DNA of 64,000 bases from Myxococcales bacterium (GCA_003142855.1 PLNW01000155.1:1-64000); one strand, 5' to 3'. Positions 27,442 to 35,780 are shown, counted from the stretch's first letter. Numbers and translations: made by a program. The notes: generated from the letters alone by a model not told the origin.

Positions 27442-28800
27442 ATGAGAAGTTTCAGCGCGGGCAAGAGAACCGGTACGTTGTTGAGTGTTGTGGCCGCAAT
27501 CGCGGTGCAAGGGGCTTGCGGCAGCAGCTCGGTCACTCCATCCGCTGATGCCGAGATGGCCGCCGACGCAACGGCAGCGGCTGACGTGACGACTGTGCCA
27601 GACACGACCATCGAGACCAGCACAGGTATCAATGCCGTGACGGGGCCAGCGACCGTCGGGTTCTTGATGCCGGCCACTGGCTCCCTGGCGGACCAGGCCG
27701 TGGTCTGGGTGGCGGCGGTTCAACTGGCGCAGACCGAGATCAATGCCGCGGGCGGCTTGATGGGACGGCCGTTGGTCTTGGACATCCAGGACTCGAAAAT
27801 GGACAATGCCACCGCAGCGGCACTCGCCCCGACCCTTTTGGACGATGCGCATGCCTCGTTCCTGCTCACTGCGGACGGGACTGCCGCTGTGATGGCGGTC
27901 ATGCAAGCCACGCTTCCCAAGCCGGCGATTCTTCTCGCGTCGACGGCCAGTGGCGACGAGCTGGTGGCCGGTGACACGACAGACTCCGTTTTCCGCACGG
28001 TCGCTTCGGTGACCTTGATTGGCGGCGGAACTGCCCGAGCTGCACTCGACAGAGGAGCCAAGACCATGGCGATCCTAGAGGGCGAGAATCCCTACACCCT
28101 GGGTTGTGGCGCGGCAGCCGCGGCGTACTTCCAGCAATACGGTGGCACCATCACCGCGACGGTCCAGTTCCCCTACGCCCCGGATCCCAACTACCCCTAC
28201 TCGACCGATCTGGCAACAGCCAGTGTTGGCGCCCCCGATGCCATCTACCTCGTACCTCACCCGTCTGTGGGTATCACGTTCCTCAAGGCCTGGACGGCGG
28301 CTGGCGCTGGCAAGTTCGCCGGCCAGTGGTACCTGAATGAGACGCTGCGAACGTCCGCGATTCCAAACAATGTGGGGGTGACCTTGACCAACGGCATGCG
28401 GGGGGTTTGCCCGGCCGGCAACGCCGCCGGATATTCTGCGATGCTGGCGGCGTTCACGGCGGCCTATGGCACCACTTCGGGCGATCCGACGATTCCACGC
28501 GTGGCCGAGAACTACGATGCCGTCTACCTGATGGCCCTTGCCATCGCACAGGCCGGGACCAGCACTGACGTCGCCGCCCTTCGGATCGCCTTGCGCGCGG
28601 TTGCGAATCCGCCCGGGGAGCAGGTTGGCCCGGGTGAGTTCGCCAGAGCCATCGCGCTCATCAAGGCAGGCAAGGACATCAACTATGAAGGCGCAAGTGG
28701 CACTTGCGACTTCGACGACCAAGGCAACGTCAACCCGCTGATGGCGGAATGGGAGCTGCAGAACGGAAACTTCATGGTTCTGCGAACCTTCAGTCCGTGA
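27442..28800 (+). CDS. Branched-chain amino acid type substrate-binding lipoprotein
   Basis: 452-residue periplasmic binding protein of the Leu/Ile/Val type (Peripla_BP_6-like). The ATG at 27442, preceded by AGGGAGA, opens a signal with the lipobox QGAC; a 15-codon upstream extension was dropped. After an Ala/Thr/Asp-rich linker comes the domain: VGFLMPATGSLADQA, AQTEINAAGGLMGRPLVLDI, FLLTADGTAAVMAVMQ, and a late NYDAVYLMALAIAQAG, all typical of the family. No permease genes are adjacent. It lies 78 bases after the TonB receptor gene, so it may pass ligand between the outer membrane receptor and the CheA-like kinase sensor region. This last point is inference. Confidence 0.85.
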   Translation: MRSFSAGKRTGTLLSVVAAIAVQGACGSSSVTPSADAEMAADATAAADVTTVPDTTIETSTGINAVTGPATVGFLMPATGSLADQAVVWVAAVQLAQTEINAAGGLMGRPLVLDIQDSKMDNATAAALAPTLLDDAHASFLLTADGTAAVMAVMQATLPKPAILLASTASGDELVAGDTTDSVFRTVASVTLIGGGTARAALDRGAKTMAILEGENPYTLGCGAAAAAYFQQYGGTITATVQFPYAPDPNYPYSTDLATASVGAPDAIYLVPHPSVGITFLKAWTAAGAGKFAGQWYLNETLRTSAIPNNVGVTLTNGMRGVCPAGNAAGYSAMLAAFTAAYGTTSGDPTIPRVAENYDAVYLMALAIAQAGTSTDVAALRIALRAVANPPGEQVGPGEFARAIALIKAGKDINYEGASGTCDFDDQGNVNPLMAEWELQNGNFMVLRTFSP

Positions 28801-29260
28801 GCAAGGATCCCCGCCGGGATTTGTGGAACCCACCATGAGCGGAGCCTCGGCCATAGGCGTCAAGCGGATCAACGGCGGGATGACAGGGCGATTCGTGGTT
28901 TGAGGACACGAATCTTCGATTGGCCACCCCTCTCCCTCGGATCTGCCCTCTCCTGGCTCCCCGCCGACACCTTGGAAAGCACCGTCTCGCAAACCTCACC
29001 GCACTTTTGACGGGCGGAACTAGGCGTGTTCAGAATGTCCGGCCACGGCCACGTCTACGACCACGATCACCCTTCATTGGCTGGCTCGGCACGCGACTTG
29101 GCCTTGGGCTAACGTCTTCTGCCAGGCGCCTCGCGGCGGCGCTGCGCTTGCCACGGGATTACGGTTGGCCCGGCAGTGTGGACGGCCGGGGGCCATCTCG
29201 GGTACCCTGGGCACACCCCAGGGCCGTGATCGCGTCCTTCGGGTTCATGGAGGAACGCCG
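28801..29260. other. Intergenic region with a tiny His-rich ORF
   Basis: 460 bases without a clear gene. A 25-codon frame at 29035-29112 on the plus strand encodes a short His-rich peptide (MSGHGHVYDHDHPS at its start), reminiscent of the N-terminal tails of cation diffusion transporters. It has no good ribosome site and may be a remnant or chance. Longer ORFs crossing the region are Arg/Pro-rich and unconvincing. Confidence 0.3.
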
Positions 29261-30295
29261 ATGAGGCGCATTGCAACTGGAATCGCTATCCTGCTCCTGC
29301 TCGGGGCCGCCGCCAAGGCGCCCAAGAACGACCCGCGCGAGCAAACCGCGCGCGCATTTTTTGCGGCGGGAAAATACCAGGAGGCGATCGACATCTACTC
29401 CCAGCTCTTCGCCCAATACATCCACCCGATGTACATCTACAACATCGGGCGCTGCTACCAGGACATGGGCGCGCCGGACAAGGCGCTGGCCAGCTTCCAC
29501 GAGTACCTGCGCAAGGAAAAGCACGTCACGCCAGCGCTCAAGCAAGAGATCGACGGCCACATCAAGGAGATGGAGGACCTGAAGAAGCAGCAGCAGGCGC
29601 TCACAGAAAAGCTGGGCGCGGTGGCAGCGCCTGTGGCGGCGCCGGCCGCGGAGGCACCGCCGGCGGCGCCCGCCGCGAAGCCGGGCGCGACGCCCGAGCC
29701 AGCCACGGCGGTGCCTGACGAGCCCAAGACGCCCGCTGCCAAAGAGGCAAAGCGCGAGCCAGAGAATCCAGTGGCCGCCTACCTGGCCAAGCTGCACGCC
29801 CAACACGAGACCGTGTGGCGAGCGCGCGCCAAGAAGCCTGACGACGCCAAGGCGCAGAAGATCGAGACACTCTTGACCTCGGTTCCGGCTGACGACCCGC
29901 GCATCGCCAAGTACGAGCTCTACGTGGCTGATCTGTACGCGGGCAAGCACTTCTTCCTGCGCCTCCAGGAACTCGAAAAGGACTCGCAGGCGCAGGTGGG
30001 CAGCGGCGACGGCCAGCAGGTGGGCGCGGGGGCCCGTTCCTTCGGCCCCGAGATCAACGCCAGTTTCCTCAAGGCCGCCGAGCACTACGCCGTGGCTTCT
30101 CAAATCGCTGGCTTCGAGAAGGGCGACGTCGTGCTCATGGGCCTGGGCGTTCTGCTCGAGGCGAACGGTATGGAAGCCCGGGCTCGTGCGGTTTTCGATC
30201 GGCTGGTGAAGAAGTACCCGAATTCCAAGGCCGCCAAGGAAGTGCTGTCCGGGGACGTGACCAAGACCGAAGACGCGGGCAAGGGGCCGGAGTAG
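29261..30295 (+). CDS. TPR-containing exported protein
   Basis: 344-residue protein. The ATG at 29261 is preceded by GGAGGAAC and begins a short signal peptide (IATGIAILLLLGAAAKA). A tetratricopeptide-like region follows: ARAFFAAGKYQEAIDIYSQL, IYNIGRCYQDMGAPDKALAS. Then come a coiled-coil segment, a Pro/Ala/Glu-rich linker and a helical C-terminal domain with a further TPR-like pair (VLMGLGVLLEANGMEARARA). Such proteins commonly scaffold envelope or surface assemblies in Myxococcota. The function is unknown. It converges on the sigma-54 activator gene. Confidence 0.75.
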   Translation: MRRIATGIAILLLLGAAAKAPKNDPREQTARAFFAAGKYQEAIDIYSQLFAQYIHPMYIYNIGRCYQDMGAPDKALASFHEYLRKEKHVTPALKQEIDGHIKEMEDLKKQQQALTEKLGAVAAPVAAPAAEAPPAAPAAKPGATPEPATAVPDEPKTPAAKEAKREPENPVAAYLAKLHAQHETVWRARAKKPDDAKAQKIETLLTSVPADDPRIAKYELYVADLYAGKHFFLRLQELEKDSQAQVGSGDGQQVGAGARSFGPEINASFLKAAEHYAVASQIAGFEKGDVVLMGLGVLLEANGMEARARAVFDRLVKKYPNSKAAKEVLSGDVTKTEDAGKGPE

Positions 30296-30363
30296 AATCT
30301 CTACCCGCAACCCCACCGATTTTCGACGCTGGTTTTCCAAACTGAAACTGCGTCAACCCTGAT

Positions 30364-32094
30364 CTACGGAGCTGGAGCCGAGTCCTCTCCTGGCTGGACG
30401 TCCGGGCCGACCGCCGGCTTTTCACCAATCAAGCGGTAGCGCCTGAGCTTGCGGTACAGCGTTGCCGAGCCGATCTGGAGCTGTTCGGCGGTGTGGGTCT
30501 GATTCCCAGCGTTCAATTTCAGGGCAGCGAGAATGTACTCTTTCTCAACCTCGTCGAGCGGTCGCACCGTCCCTTTGCTGGCCACTGGTTTGGCAAAGGC
30601 CTGGCGGATCTCCTCGGGCAAGTCCTCAAGTTCCACGCGACTCCCGCGGGCGAGCGCGACGGCGCGTTCCATGGCGTTCTCGAGTTCGCGCACGTTGCCC
30701 GGCCATTCGTAGCGCAGGAGCTGGTCGGCGGCGGCGGGGGCCAGGCTGGAGATCTTGCGCTTCATCCGCAGCGCCGATTCCCCGAGCAGCACCCGGGCCA
30801 GCGGCAGGACGTCGTCACGGCGCTCGCGCAGTGGCGGTACGTGCAGCTCGACCACCTTGAGCCGGTAGTACAGGTCCTGGCGAAAAGAGCCGCCGGCCAC
30901 CCCGTGGGCCAGATCGCGGTTGGTGGCAGCCACCACGCGCACGTCGATCCGTCGGCTCTTGTTTTCGCCCACGCGCCGGATCTCCCGCTCTTGCAGGGCG
31001 CGCAGAAGCTTGACCTGCATGCCGGGCGAGACCTCGCCGACTTCGTCGAGCAGCAAGGTTCCGCTGTTGGCCGCCTCGAACAGGCCGGGGCGGTCCGAGG
31101 TCGCGCCGGTGAATGCACCGCGCGCGTGCCCGAAGAGCTCACTTTCCAGCAGTGTCTCGGTGATGGCGCCGCAGTTGACCGCAATGAACGGTCCCGCCGC
31201 GCGGGTTGACTCCTCGTGCACCAGCCGCGCGATGCGCTCCTTGCCGGCTCCGCTCTCGCCGGTGAGAAGCACGGTAGAATCCACCTTGGCCACCCGGCGG
31301 GCCAGGTCCACCAGCTGCCGCATCGCCGGGCTTTGCGCGATGGTTCCCAACGGCTCCTCGACCTCGCGAGCCACGCGCACCAGCGCCCGGCGGTGTTCGT
31401 CAAGCTTCCGCTCGGCCGCTTTCAACGTCTCGGTGACCCGCGCGAGCGAAACATCGAGGCACTCTTTGAGGCGGTTCGGCTTGAAGAAGTGCAGCTCCTC
31501 GGCGCGTTCGTCACCCCATTCCTCGCGCGTGCGGCCGAAAAGGTGGCAAGCCGCATCGCCTTTGCCCATGCAGCGGTCTTCCAAGACGAATATCTCTTTG
31601 CCAGCGATGCGGCTGAGGTAACCGCTGGTGAGGCCGCAGATGGTCCAGCACATCGGTGCATCGGCGCGACCGAAATGCAGGAGATGTTGCTCCGCCTCGT
31701 AGCTGGCGACCAGCATCACGCCCTCCTTGGAGAGCGGGCCCTTGCTCTGCGGCTCGACGCCGAAGAGGCCTTCCAGGGCGTGGATGCGGGTGCCCGCCAG
31801 GCTCCAGTCCGCCGCATTGGTCCACGTGAACTCGGCCTGCATAGCCTCGGCCATGCGCCAACCATGCGCGAATCCGAACTGGGTCAGAACCGTACGCGCA
31901 GCATTGAGGCCGAAATTCTCGACCAAATACTTGCGCAAGAGCCCCATTGCGACCGCGTCAAGTAAAATTGCACGCTGGCCGGCAAAGCGAATGACACCGC
32001 CCTCCGCATCCAGTTCCAGTAGCTCCTTATGATCCAAATCGTCCACTCGCATATGCCCATCCTCCCCTTCACATTGGATGACCTTGTACTTCAT
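30364..32094 (-). CDS. Sigma-54 enhancer-binding activator with XylR_N and V4R sensor domains
   Basis: 576-residue sigma-54-dependent activator. The N-terminal sensor resembles XylR_N (FAGQRAILLDAVAMGLLRKY, RTVLTQFGFAHGWRMAEA) followed by a V4R-like segment (VLEDRCMGKGDAACHLFG), the arrangement of XylR/DmpR-type regulators that sense small molecules directly. The AAA+ domain has Walker A GESGAGKE (about residue 280), the sigma-54 contact loop GAFTGA (about 328), Walker B LLLDEVGEV and a sensor segment VVAATNRDL. A Fis-type helix-turn-helix ends the protein (NQTHTAEQLQIGSATLYRKL). It should open promoters of the -24/-12 type. A matching promoter lies divergently just upstream, and four others occur within 30 kb. 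The ligand is unknown. Confidence 0.93.
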   Translation of the reverse strand: MKYKVIQCEGEDGHMRVDDLDHKELLELDAEGGVIRFAGQRAILLDAVAMGLLRKYLVENFGLNAARTVLTQFGFAHGWRMAEAMQAEFTWTNAADWSLAGTRIHALEGLFGVEPQSKGPLSKEGVMLVASYEAEQHLLHFGRADAPMCWTICGLTSGYLSRIAGKEIFVLEDRCMGKGDAACHLFGRTREEWGDERAEELHFFKPNRLKECLDVSLARVTETLKAAERKLDEHRRALVRVAREVEEPLGTIAQSPAMRQLVDLARRVAKVDSTVLLTGESGAGKERIARLVHEESTRAAGPFIAVNCGAITETLLESELFGHARGAFTGATSDRPGLFEAANSGTLLLDEVGEVSPGMQVKLLRALQEREIRRVGENKSRRIDVRVVAATNRDLAHGVAGGSFRQDLYYRLKVVELHVPPLRERRDDVLPLARVLLGESALRMKRKISSLAPAAADQLLRYEWPGNVRELENAMERAVALARGSRVELEDLPEEIRQAFAKPVASKGTVRPLDEVEKEYILAALKLNAGNQTHTAEQLQIGSATLYRKLRRYRLIGEKPAVGPDVQPGEDSAPAP

Positions 32095-32099
32095 TTAGA

Positions 32100-32112
32100 T
32101 TGGTCTGACCAA
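32100..32112. promoter_or_regulatory. Palindromic candidate enhancer site
   Basis: TTGGTC-T-GACCAA is a perfect palindrome with a one-base spacer, just upstream of the activator start codon and about 53 bases upstream of the -24 element of the divergent sigma-54 promoter. The position fits an upstream activating sequence that could also autoregulate the activator gene. No copy was found near the other candidate promoters. Confidence 0.5.
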
Positions 32113-32133
32113 CCATTTCGACTGCGGCTGATG

Positions 32134-32143
32134 CAAGTACTTG
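32134..32143. promoter_or_regulatory. Second small palindrome upstream of sigma-54 promoter
   Basis: CAAGTACTTG is a perfect 10-bp palindrome between the first palindrome and the sigma-54 promoter. It may be a second binding site for the activator or chance. Confidence 0.3.
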
Positions 32144-32164
32144 AATCTATGCACATCTAATTGA

Positions 32165-32180
32165 TGGCCCCAAAGCTGCA
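32165..32180 (+). promoter_or_regulatory. Sigma-54 promoter candidate for the two tiny genes
   Basis: TGGCCCCAAAGCTGCA has the obligatory GG and GC separated by ten bases and differs from TGGCAC-N5-TTGCA at two positions. It lies 26 bases before the ATG at 32206 and is divergent from a sigma-54 activator gene with palindromes in between. This is the strongest contextual case among the sites listed here. Confidence 0.7.
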
Positions 32181-32205
32181 TTATCCATCTGCGGAGATGT
32201 GAAGC

Positions 32206-32484
32206 ATGGAAAAGGCGCAAGAAGACATGGGGAGACTGGAAACCCAGCTGAAGCAATGGGGCGCAAGACTCGACGAGTTCGTCGCCAAAACCGATAAGGC
32301 CGGCACTACGGCCAGGATCGACAATCGCAAGCGAATCGACGATCTGAGAGCGAAGTGCCAGGCCGCGCAGTCGAAGCTCGATGAGGTCAGAACCGCGGGC
32401 AGCGAGAGGTGGGAGTCTTTCAAGACCGGCGTAGAGAGCGCATGGGGAGAGCTTGAAATCGCTTTCAAGAAACTAAGCAACTAG
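32206..32484 (+). CDS. Small coiled-coil protein
   Basis: 92-residue, highly charged, probably all-helical protein. Heptad-like patterns run through EDMGRLETQLKQWGARLDEF and RIDDLRAKCQAAQSKLDEV, so a coiled coil is likely. There is no signal peptide or membrane segment. GGAG lies nine bases before the ATG. A sigma-54 promoter candidate sits immediately upstream and a DUF5670-like membrane peptide gene 19 bases downstream. Similar small coiled-coil proteins occur in bacterial stress clusters; the function is unknown. Confidence 0.8.
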   Translation: MEKAQEDMGRLETQLKQWGARLDEFVAKTDKAGTTARIDNRKRIDDLRAKCQAAQSKLDEVRTAGSERWESFKTGVESAWGELEIAFKKLSN

Positions 32485-32503
32485 CTGGGAAAGGGGTGAG
32501 AAG

Positions 32504-32653
32504 ATGTTGTGGACAATTGCTGTAATTTTGATCGTTCTGTGGGGCCTCGGGCTGGTGACTTCATACACCATGGGTGGGTTCATTCACGTTCTGCTCGTGG
32601 TCGCCGTGGTTGTGGTCCTGGTTCGGATCATCCAAGGACGCCGGGTGCTTTGA
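32504..32653 (+). CDS. DUF5670/Lmo0937-like tiny membrane protein
   Basis: 49-residue membrane peptide. The ATG at 32504 follows AAAGGGGTGAG. Two hydrophobic segments are visible (LWTIAVILIVLWGLGLVTS and IHVLLVVAVVVVLVRII) with a central glycine turn (YTMGGFIH) and a basic tail (QGRRVL). This matches the pattern of the DUF5670 (lmo0937-type) family, small envelope proteins often induced by stress. It follows the coiled-coil gene and should share its sigma-54 promoter. Its stop codon touches the start of a gene remnant in another frame. Confidence 0.85.
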   Translation: MLWTIAVILIVLWGLGLVTSYTMGGFIHVLLVVAVVVVLVRIIQGRRVL

Positions 32654-32841
32654 GTCTCCACTACGACATCGTGGTCAACACGGAAACCTATCCCGGCGAG
32701 CGCGCCGAGGCCGTGGTGTTGATGGCCTACTTGGCCAAGTTCGGCGCGTGGCCGCTGACCGCGCAAGCCCTGAGAGGGGAGCCGCTTGCAGAACTCGCTC
32801 GCCGTTTGCCACCGACAGATCTGATGATGAACACGGTGTAG
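32653..32841 (+). pseudogene. C-terminal gene remnant, possibly cytidylate-kinase-like
   Basis: An open frame begins at the DUF5670 stop and ends with TAG at 32839. It lacks a start codon and ribosome site. The peptide HYDIVVNTETYPGERAEAVV resembles the end of cytidylate-kinase-like (P-loop) proteins, where a YD-hydrophobic-VNT strand precedes a final helix. Its boundary coincides with the neighbouring intact gene, as in two other remnants in this window. The family link is tentative. Confidence 0.35.
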
Positions 32842-32846
32842 CGCCC

Positions 32847-33248
32847 ATGCTCAGGCCGTCCCTCGACCTCGGCGGGTTCGCTGGCCTCGGTGAGGACGAG
32901 GCCCGTGTGAGGTTCGAACAGCAGGGGCCGAACGAGATCCCCGCGCAGAGGAAGCGTGGCCTGTTGGCGATCGTGCTCGAAGTCGCCCGCGAGCCTATGT
33001 TCATCATGCTGGTCGTCGCCGGCAGCGTTTATCTGACCCTTGGCGAGACCAGCGACGCTCTCATGCTCATCGGCTTCGTTTTCGTGGTCATGGCCACGAC
33101 GATAATATTCCACTTCGCGCCGATTCACGGCCGCGATCTGGTACTCAGCATCGTGGCCGGGCTTGCGTGTGTGCTTTGGTTCGACCTGCTCAAGCTCGGC
33201 AAGCGCTGGATAGCACCACACCTCGCGAGGGGCGGGGCGCCGAGGTAA
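32847..33248 (+). pseudogene. P-type cation ATPase reduced by an internal in-frame deletion
   Basis: 133 residues keep both ends of a P2-type cation ATPase but none of the middle. The start matches the cation ATPase N-terminal domain (GLGEDEARVRFEQQGPNEIP) and the first membrane hairpin (PMFIMLVVAGSVYLTLGE, LMLIGFVFVVMATTI). It then jumps within a few residues to a typical C-terminal end (FHFAPIHGRDLVLSIVAG, WFDLLKLGKRW). The TGES loop, the phosphorylated Asp motif DKTGT and the ATP-binding hinge are all absent, so it cannot pump. The reading frame is still intact, implying an in-frame deletion of roughly 700 codons judged by the family's usual length. A complete but different P-type ATPase lies at 49.4-51.7 kb. 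Confidence 0.8.
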
Positions 33249-33277
33249 CGGCAAAATTGGGCGGACCAGTCTTTGCT

Positions 33278-34087
33278 ATGGCCAACACGAGATTCGCCTT
33301 TCGCGTTCTGGTCGTGGCCCTGACGGCGGTCCTGATCGGCGAGGGCTGTGGGAAAGTGTCTGGTCGATCGGTCAGTCTGCTCGGATCCACGTCGATCCAA
33401 CCCTTTGCGGAGGTCCTGGCGGAGCAGTACACGAAGAAGAACCCCGGTCACTTTGTGGAGGTGCAGGGAGGCGGCTCGACCGCAGGCTTGCAGGCGGTGG
33501 CCAATGGGCTTGCGGATATCGGCATGTGCTCGCGTGAGCTCACAGCAGAGGAGACACGCCAATTCACGCGCATCCTTGTGGCCCGTGACGGTCTCGCCAT
33601 CGTGGTGAACGCCGGGAACCGCGTGGCGCGGCTCTCGATCGAGGAGATCCGCGCTCTTTTCGCGGGACGGCTCAATAATTGGCAAGAGGTTGGCGGCCAG
33701 GACGGCCCTGTTCGGCCTATCACGCGCGAGGAGGGTTCCGGCACCCGCGAGAGTTTCGTGCGGCTGGTGATGGGCAAGGAACGCATTTCTCGGCGCGCCT
33801 TGACCCAGGAGTCCAACGGCGCAGTCAAGGAGTTGGTCAAGGGAGATCCTGCGGCCATCGGGTACATGTCGCTCGGGCTGGTGGGCAAGGAGATCGGGGC
33901 CGTGGCCGTCGAGAGCGCACAGCCCACGACCGACAACGTGCTCGCGGGCCGCTACACCCTGGTCCGCCCGCTCCTGTTCGTCACCAAGGGCGCCGCCAGT
34001 CCCGCGGCGCAAAGCTTCGTCGATTTCGTGCTTTCACCCGAAGGGCAGAGACTGCTTGAAAAGGAAGGGCTGGTGAGGGCCCGATGA
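33278..34087 (+). CDS. pstS: Phosphate-binding lipoprotein PstS
   Basis: 269-residue high-affinity phosphate-binding protein of the PstSCAB transporter. The ATG at 33278 gives a signal with Cys in GEGCGK. Family motifs include LLGSTSIQPFAEVLAE, VEVQGGGSTAGLQAVANGLA, ADIGMCSREL and TREEGSGTRESF, the loops that hold phosphate. It is shorter than E. coli PstS but matches the compact PBP-like PstS class. The stop overlaps the pstC start (ATGA at 34084). It is the first gene of a pst-phoU operon. Confidence 0.92.
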   Translation: MANTRFAFRVLVVALTAVLIGEGCGKVSGRSVSLLGSTSIQPFAEVLAEQYTKKNPGHFVEVQGGGSTAGLQAVANGLADIGMCSRELTAEETRQFTRILVARDGLAIVVNAGNRVARLSIEEIRALFAGRLNNWQEVGGQDGPVRPITREEGSGTRESFVRLVMGKERISRRALTQESNGAVKELVKGDPAAIGYMSLGLVGKEIGAVAVESAQPTTDNVLAGRYTLVRPLLFVTKGAASPAAQSFVDFVLSPEGQRLLEKEGLVRAR

Positions 34088-34944
34088 AGCGAGACAAGTT
34101 GATCGGCGCGGTGCTGCTCGTGGTGGCGCTTTCCGCTATCTCGGGGCTCGCTCTCATCGCCGCTTTCATCTTCCGGGAGGGTGTGCCGATCATCCTGCGG
34201 GTGGGCGCGGGGCAGTTCTTCTTTTCCACGGACTGGGAACCGAGTCTCGGGCACTTCGGTATCCTATCGATGATTGGCGGCTCACTCGCGGTCACCGCGG
34301 GTGCGGCGGTCATCGGCGTCGTCTTCAGCCTAGGTCTCGCCATCGTACTCACCCAGTTCGCCCCTCCCGGGCTCGCGGCGGCCTTGAAACCGGCCATCGA
34401 GCTTCTGGCGGGGATTCCTTCCGTTGTCTACGGGTTCGTCGGCGTGGTCACGCTGGTGCCGCTCATCCGCCACCTGCTCGGAGGGCCCGGGCTCTCGGTG
34501 CTGGCTGCCTCGATCGTGCTGGGGATCATGATCTTGCCGACCATCACCAGTATCGCGATCGATGCCTTGCAGGCGGTGCCACGGTCCTACGTCGAGGGCT
34601 CGATTGCTCTGGGCGCCACGCGGTGGCAGACCGTCACCATGGTCCTTTTGCGAGCGGCGCGGTCCGGTCTCGTGGCCGCCGTGATCCTCGGAATGGGTCG
34701 GGCCATCGGAGAGACGATGGCCGTCATCATGGTCGCGGGCAACGCTCTCGCCCTCCCCCACAGCCCGCTCGACCCCGTGCGCACGCTGACCAGCAACATC
34801 GCGCTCGAGATGGGCTATGCCTCCGGGGATCATCGCCAGGCGCTCTTCGCGACGGGCGTCACGCTTTTCGTCATCATCACGCTGCTCAACACCGCCGCGC
34901 TTGCCGTGTCGCGCCGGCGCGGCGGGAGGAGGCGGGTCGGATGA
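34084..34944 (+). CDS. pstC: Phosphate ABC transporter permease PstC
   Basis: 286-residue inner membrane permease. Six membrane segments are visible, beginning with IGAVLLVVALSAISGLALIA. The binding-protein-dependent permease loop reads VEGSIALGATRWQTVTMVLL, the site that contacts the ATPase. PstC-typical features include FSTDWEPSLGHFGI after TM1 and the E-L-L-A-G-I-P-S-V-V-Y-G-F segment. It overlaps pstS and pstA by ATGA-type junctions, so the permease subunits are translationally coupled. Confidence 0.95.
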   Translation: MKRDKLIGAVLLVVALSAISGLALIAAFIFREGVPIILRVGAGQFFFSTDWEPSLGHFGILSMIGGSLAVTAGAAVIGVVFSLGLAIVLTQFAPPGLAAALKPAIELLAGIPSVVYGFVGVVTLVPLIRHLLGGPGLSVLAASIVLGIMILPTITSIAIDALQAVPRSYVEGSIALGATRWQTVTMVLLRAARSGLVAAVILGMGRAIGETMAVIMVAGNALALPHSPLDPVRTLTSNIALEMGYASGDHRQALFATGVTLFVIITLLNTAALAVSRRRGGRRRVG

Positions 34945-35780
34945 GGGTTTCGCCGGCCAACACCCAAGTCGTCGCCGTGGGCTTAATGTGGGCGCTCGCC
35001 GCAATCACGTTCGCCGTGCTGGTCTTCATCCTTGCGTTCATCCTCGCGCACGGCTTGCCCCACGTCACGTGGACCTTTCTCACGCAGTCCCCGACCAGCA
35101 TGGGACGCGAGGGCGGGATCTTCCCCATGATCGTTGGCACGATCCTCGTCGCCGCACTGGCGGTGCTGGTGGCAGCCCCGATCGGTGTAGCCACCGCGGT
35201 CTACCTGACCGAATACACGCGAGAAGGGCGGTTGACCACGGTGATCCGCTTCGGAGCGGACTGTCTGGCCGGCGTCCCCTCGATCATCTTCGGGCTCTTT
35301 GGCTTCGTCTTCTTCGCGATCACGCTGGGGATGGGGCTTTCCGTTCTTTCAGGCTCGCTCACTCTCGCGCTCATGGTACTGCCGACCATCATCCGCACCA
35401 GCGAGGAGGCGATTCGCGCCGTGCCCTACGCCTACCGGGAGGTCAGCTTCGGTCTCGGCAGCACCCGCTGGCAGACGGTCATCCACGTGGTCCTACGCTC
35501 CGCCCTTCCAGGCATTTCCACTGGCATCGTGCTGTCGCTTGGTCGGAGCATCAGCGAAACCGCAGCCGTGATGCTGACCGCGGGCTCTGCCCTCCGTCTG
35601 CCGCGCTCCCTGTTCGACTCTTCGCGCACGCTTGCGCTGCACTTCTACATTCTCGCCCGCGAAGGGATCTCGATGCCGAATGCTTACGCGACGGCGTCCG
35701 TTCTCATCATCGCCATCTTGGCGCTGAACCTGCTCTCCTACTGGCTGATGCGCCGGTTCGTGGCCAAGGTGGGGCGGTAG
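34941..35780 (+). CDS. pstA: Phosphate ABC transporter permease PstA
   Basis: 279-residue partner permease of PstC. The ATG at 34941 overlaps the pstC stop. The segment PSIIFGLFGFVFF and the coupling loop REVSFGLGSTRWQTVIHVVL are characteristic of the family. Six membrane helices are expected. It is followed two bases later by the first of two pstB genes. Confidence 0.95.
   Translation: MRVSPANTQVVAVGLMWALAAITFAVLVFILAFILAHGLPHVTWTFLTQSPTSMGREGGIFPMIVGTILVAALAVLVAAPIGVATAVYLTEYTREGRLTTVIRFGADCLAGVPSIIFGLFGFVFFAITLGMGLSVLSGSLTLALMVLPTIIRTSEEAIRAVPYAYREVSFGLGSTRWQTVIHVVLRSALPGISTGIVLSLGRSISETAAVMLTAGSALRLPRSLFDSSRTLALHFYILAREGISMPNAYATASVLIIAILALNLLSYWLMRRFVAKVGR

Noticed and set aside
33262..33277. 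CGGACCAGTCTTTGCT as a sigma-54 promoter for pstS
   Set aside because: Spacing fits and the -12 is perfect, but it ends at the ATG, so transcription would start inside the gene.
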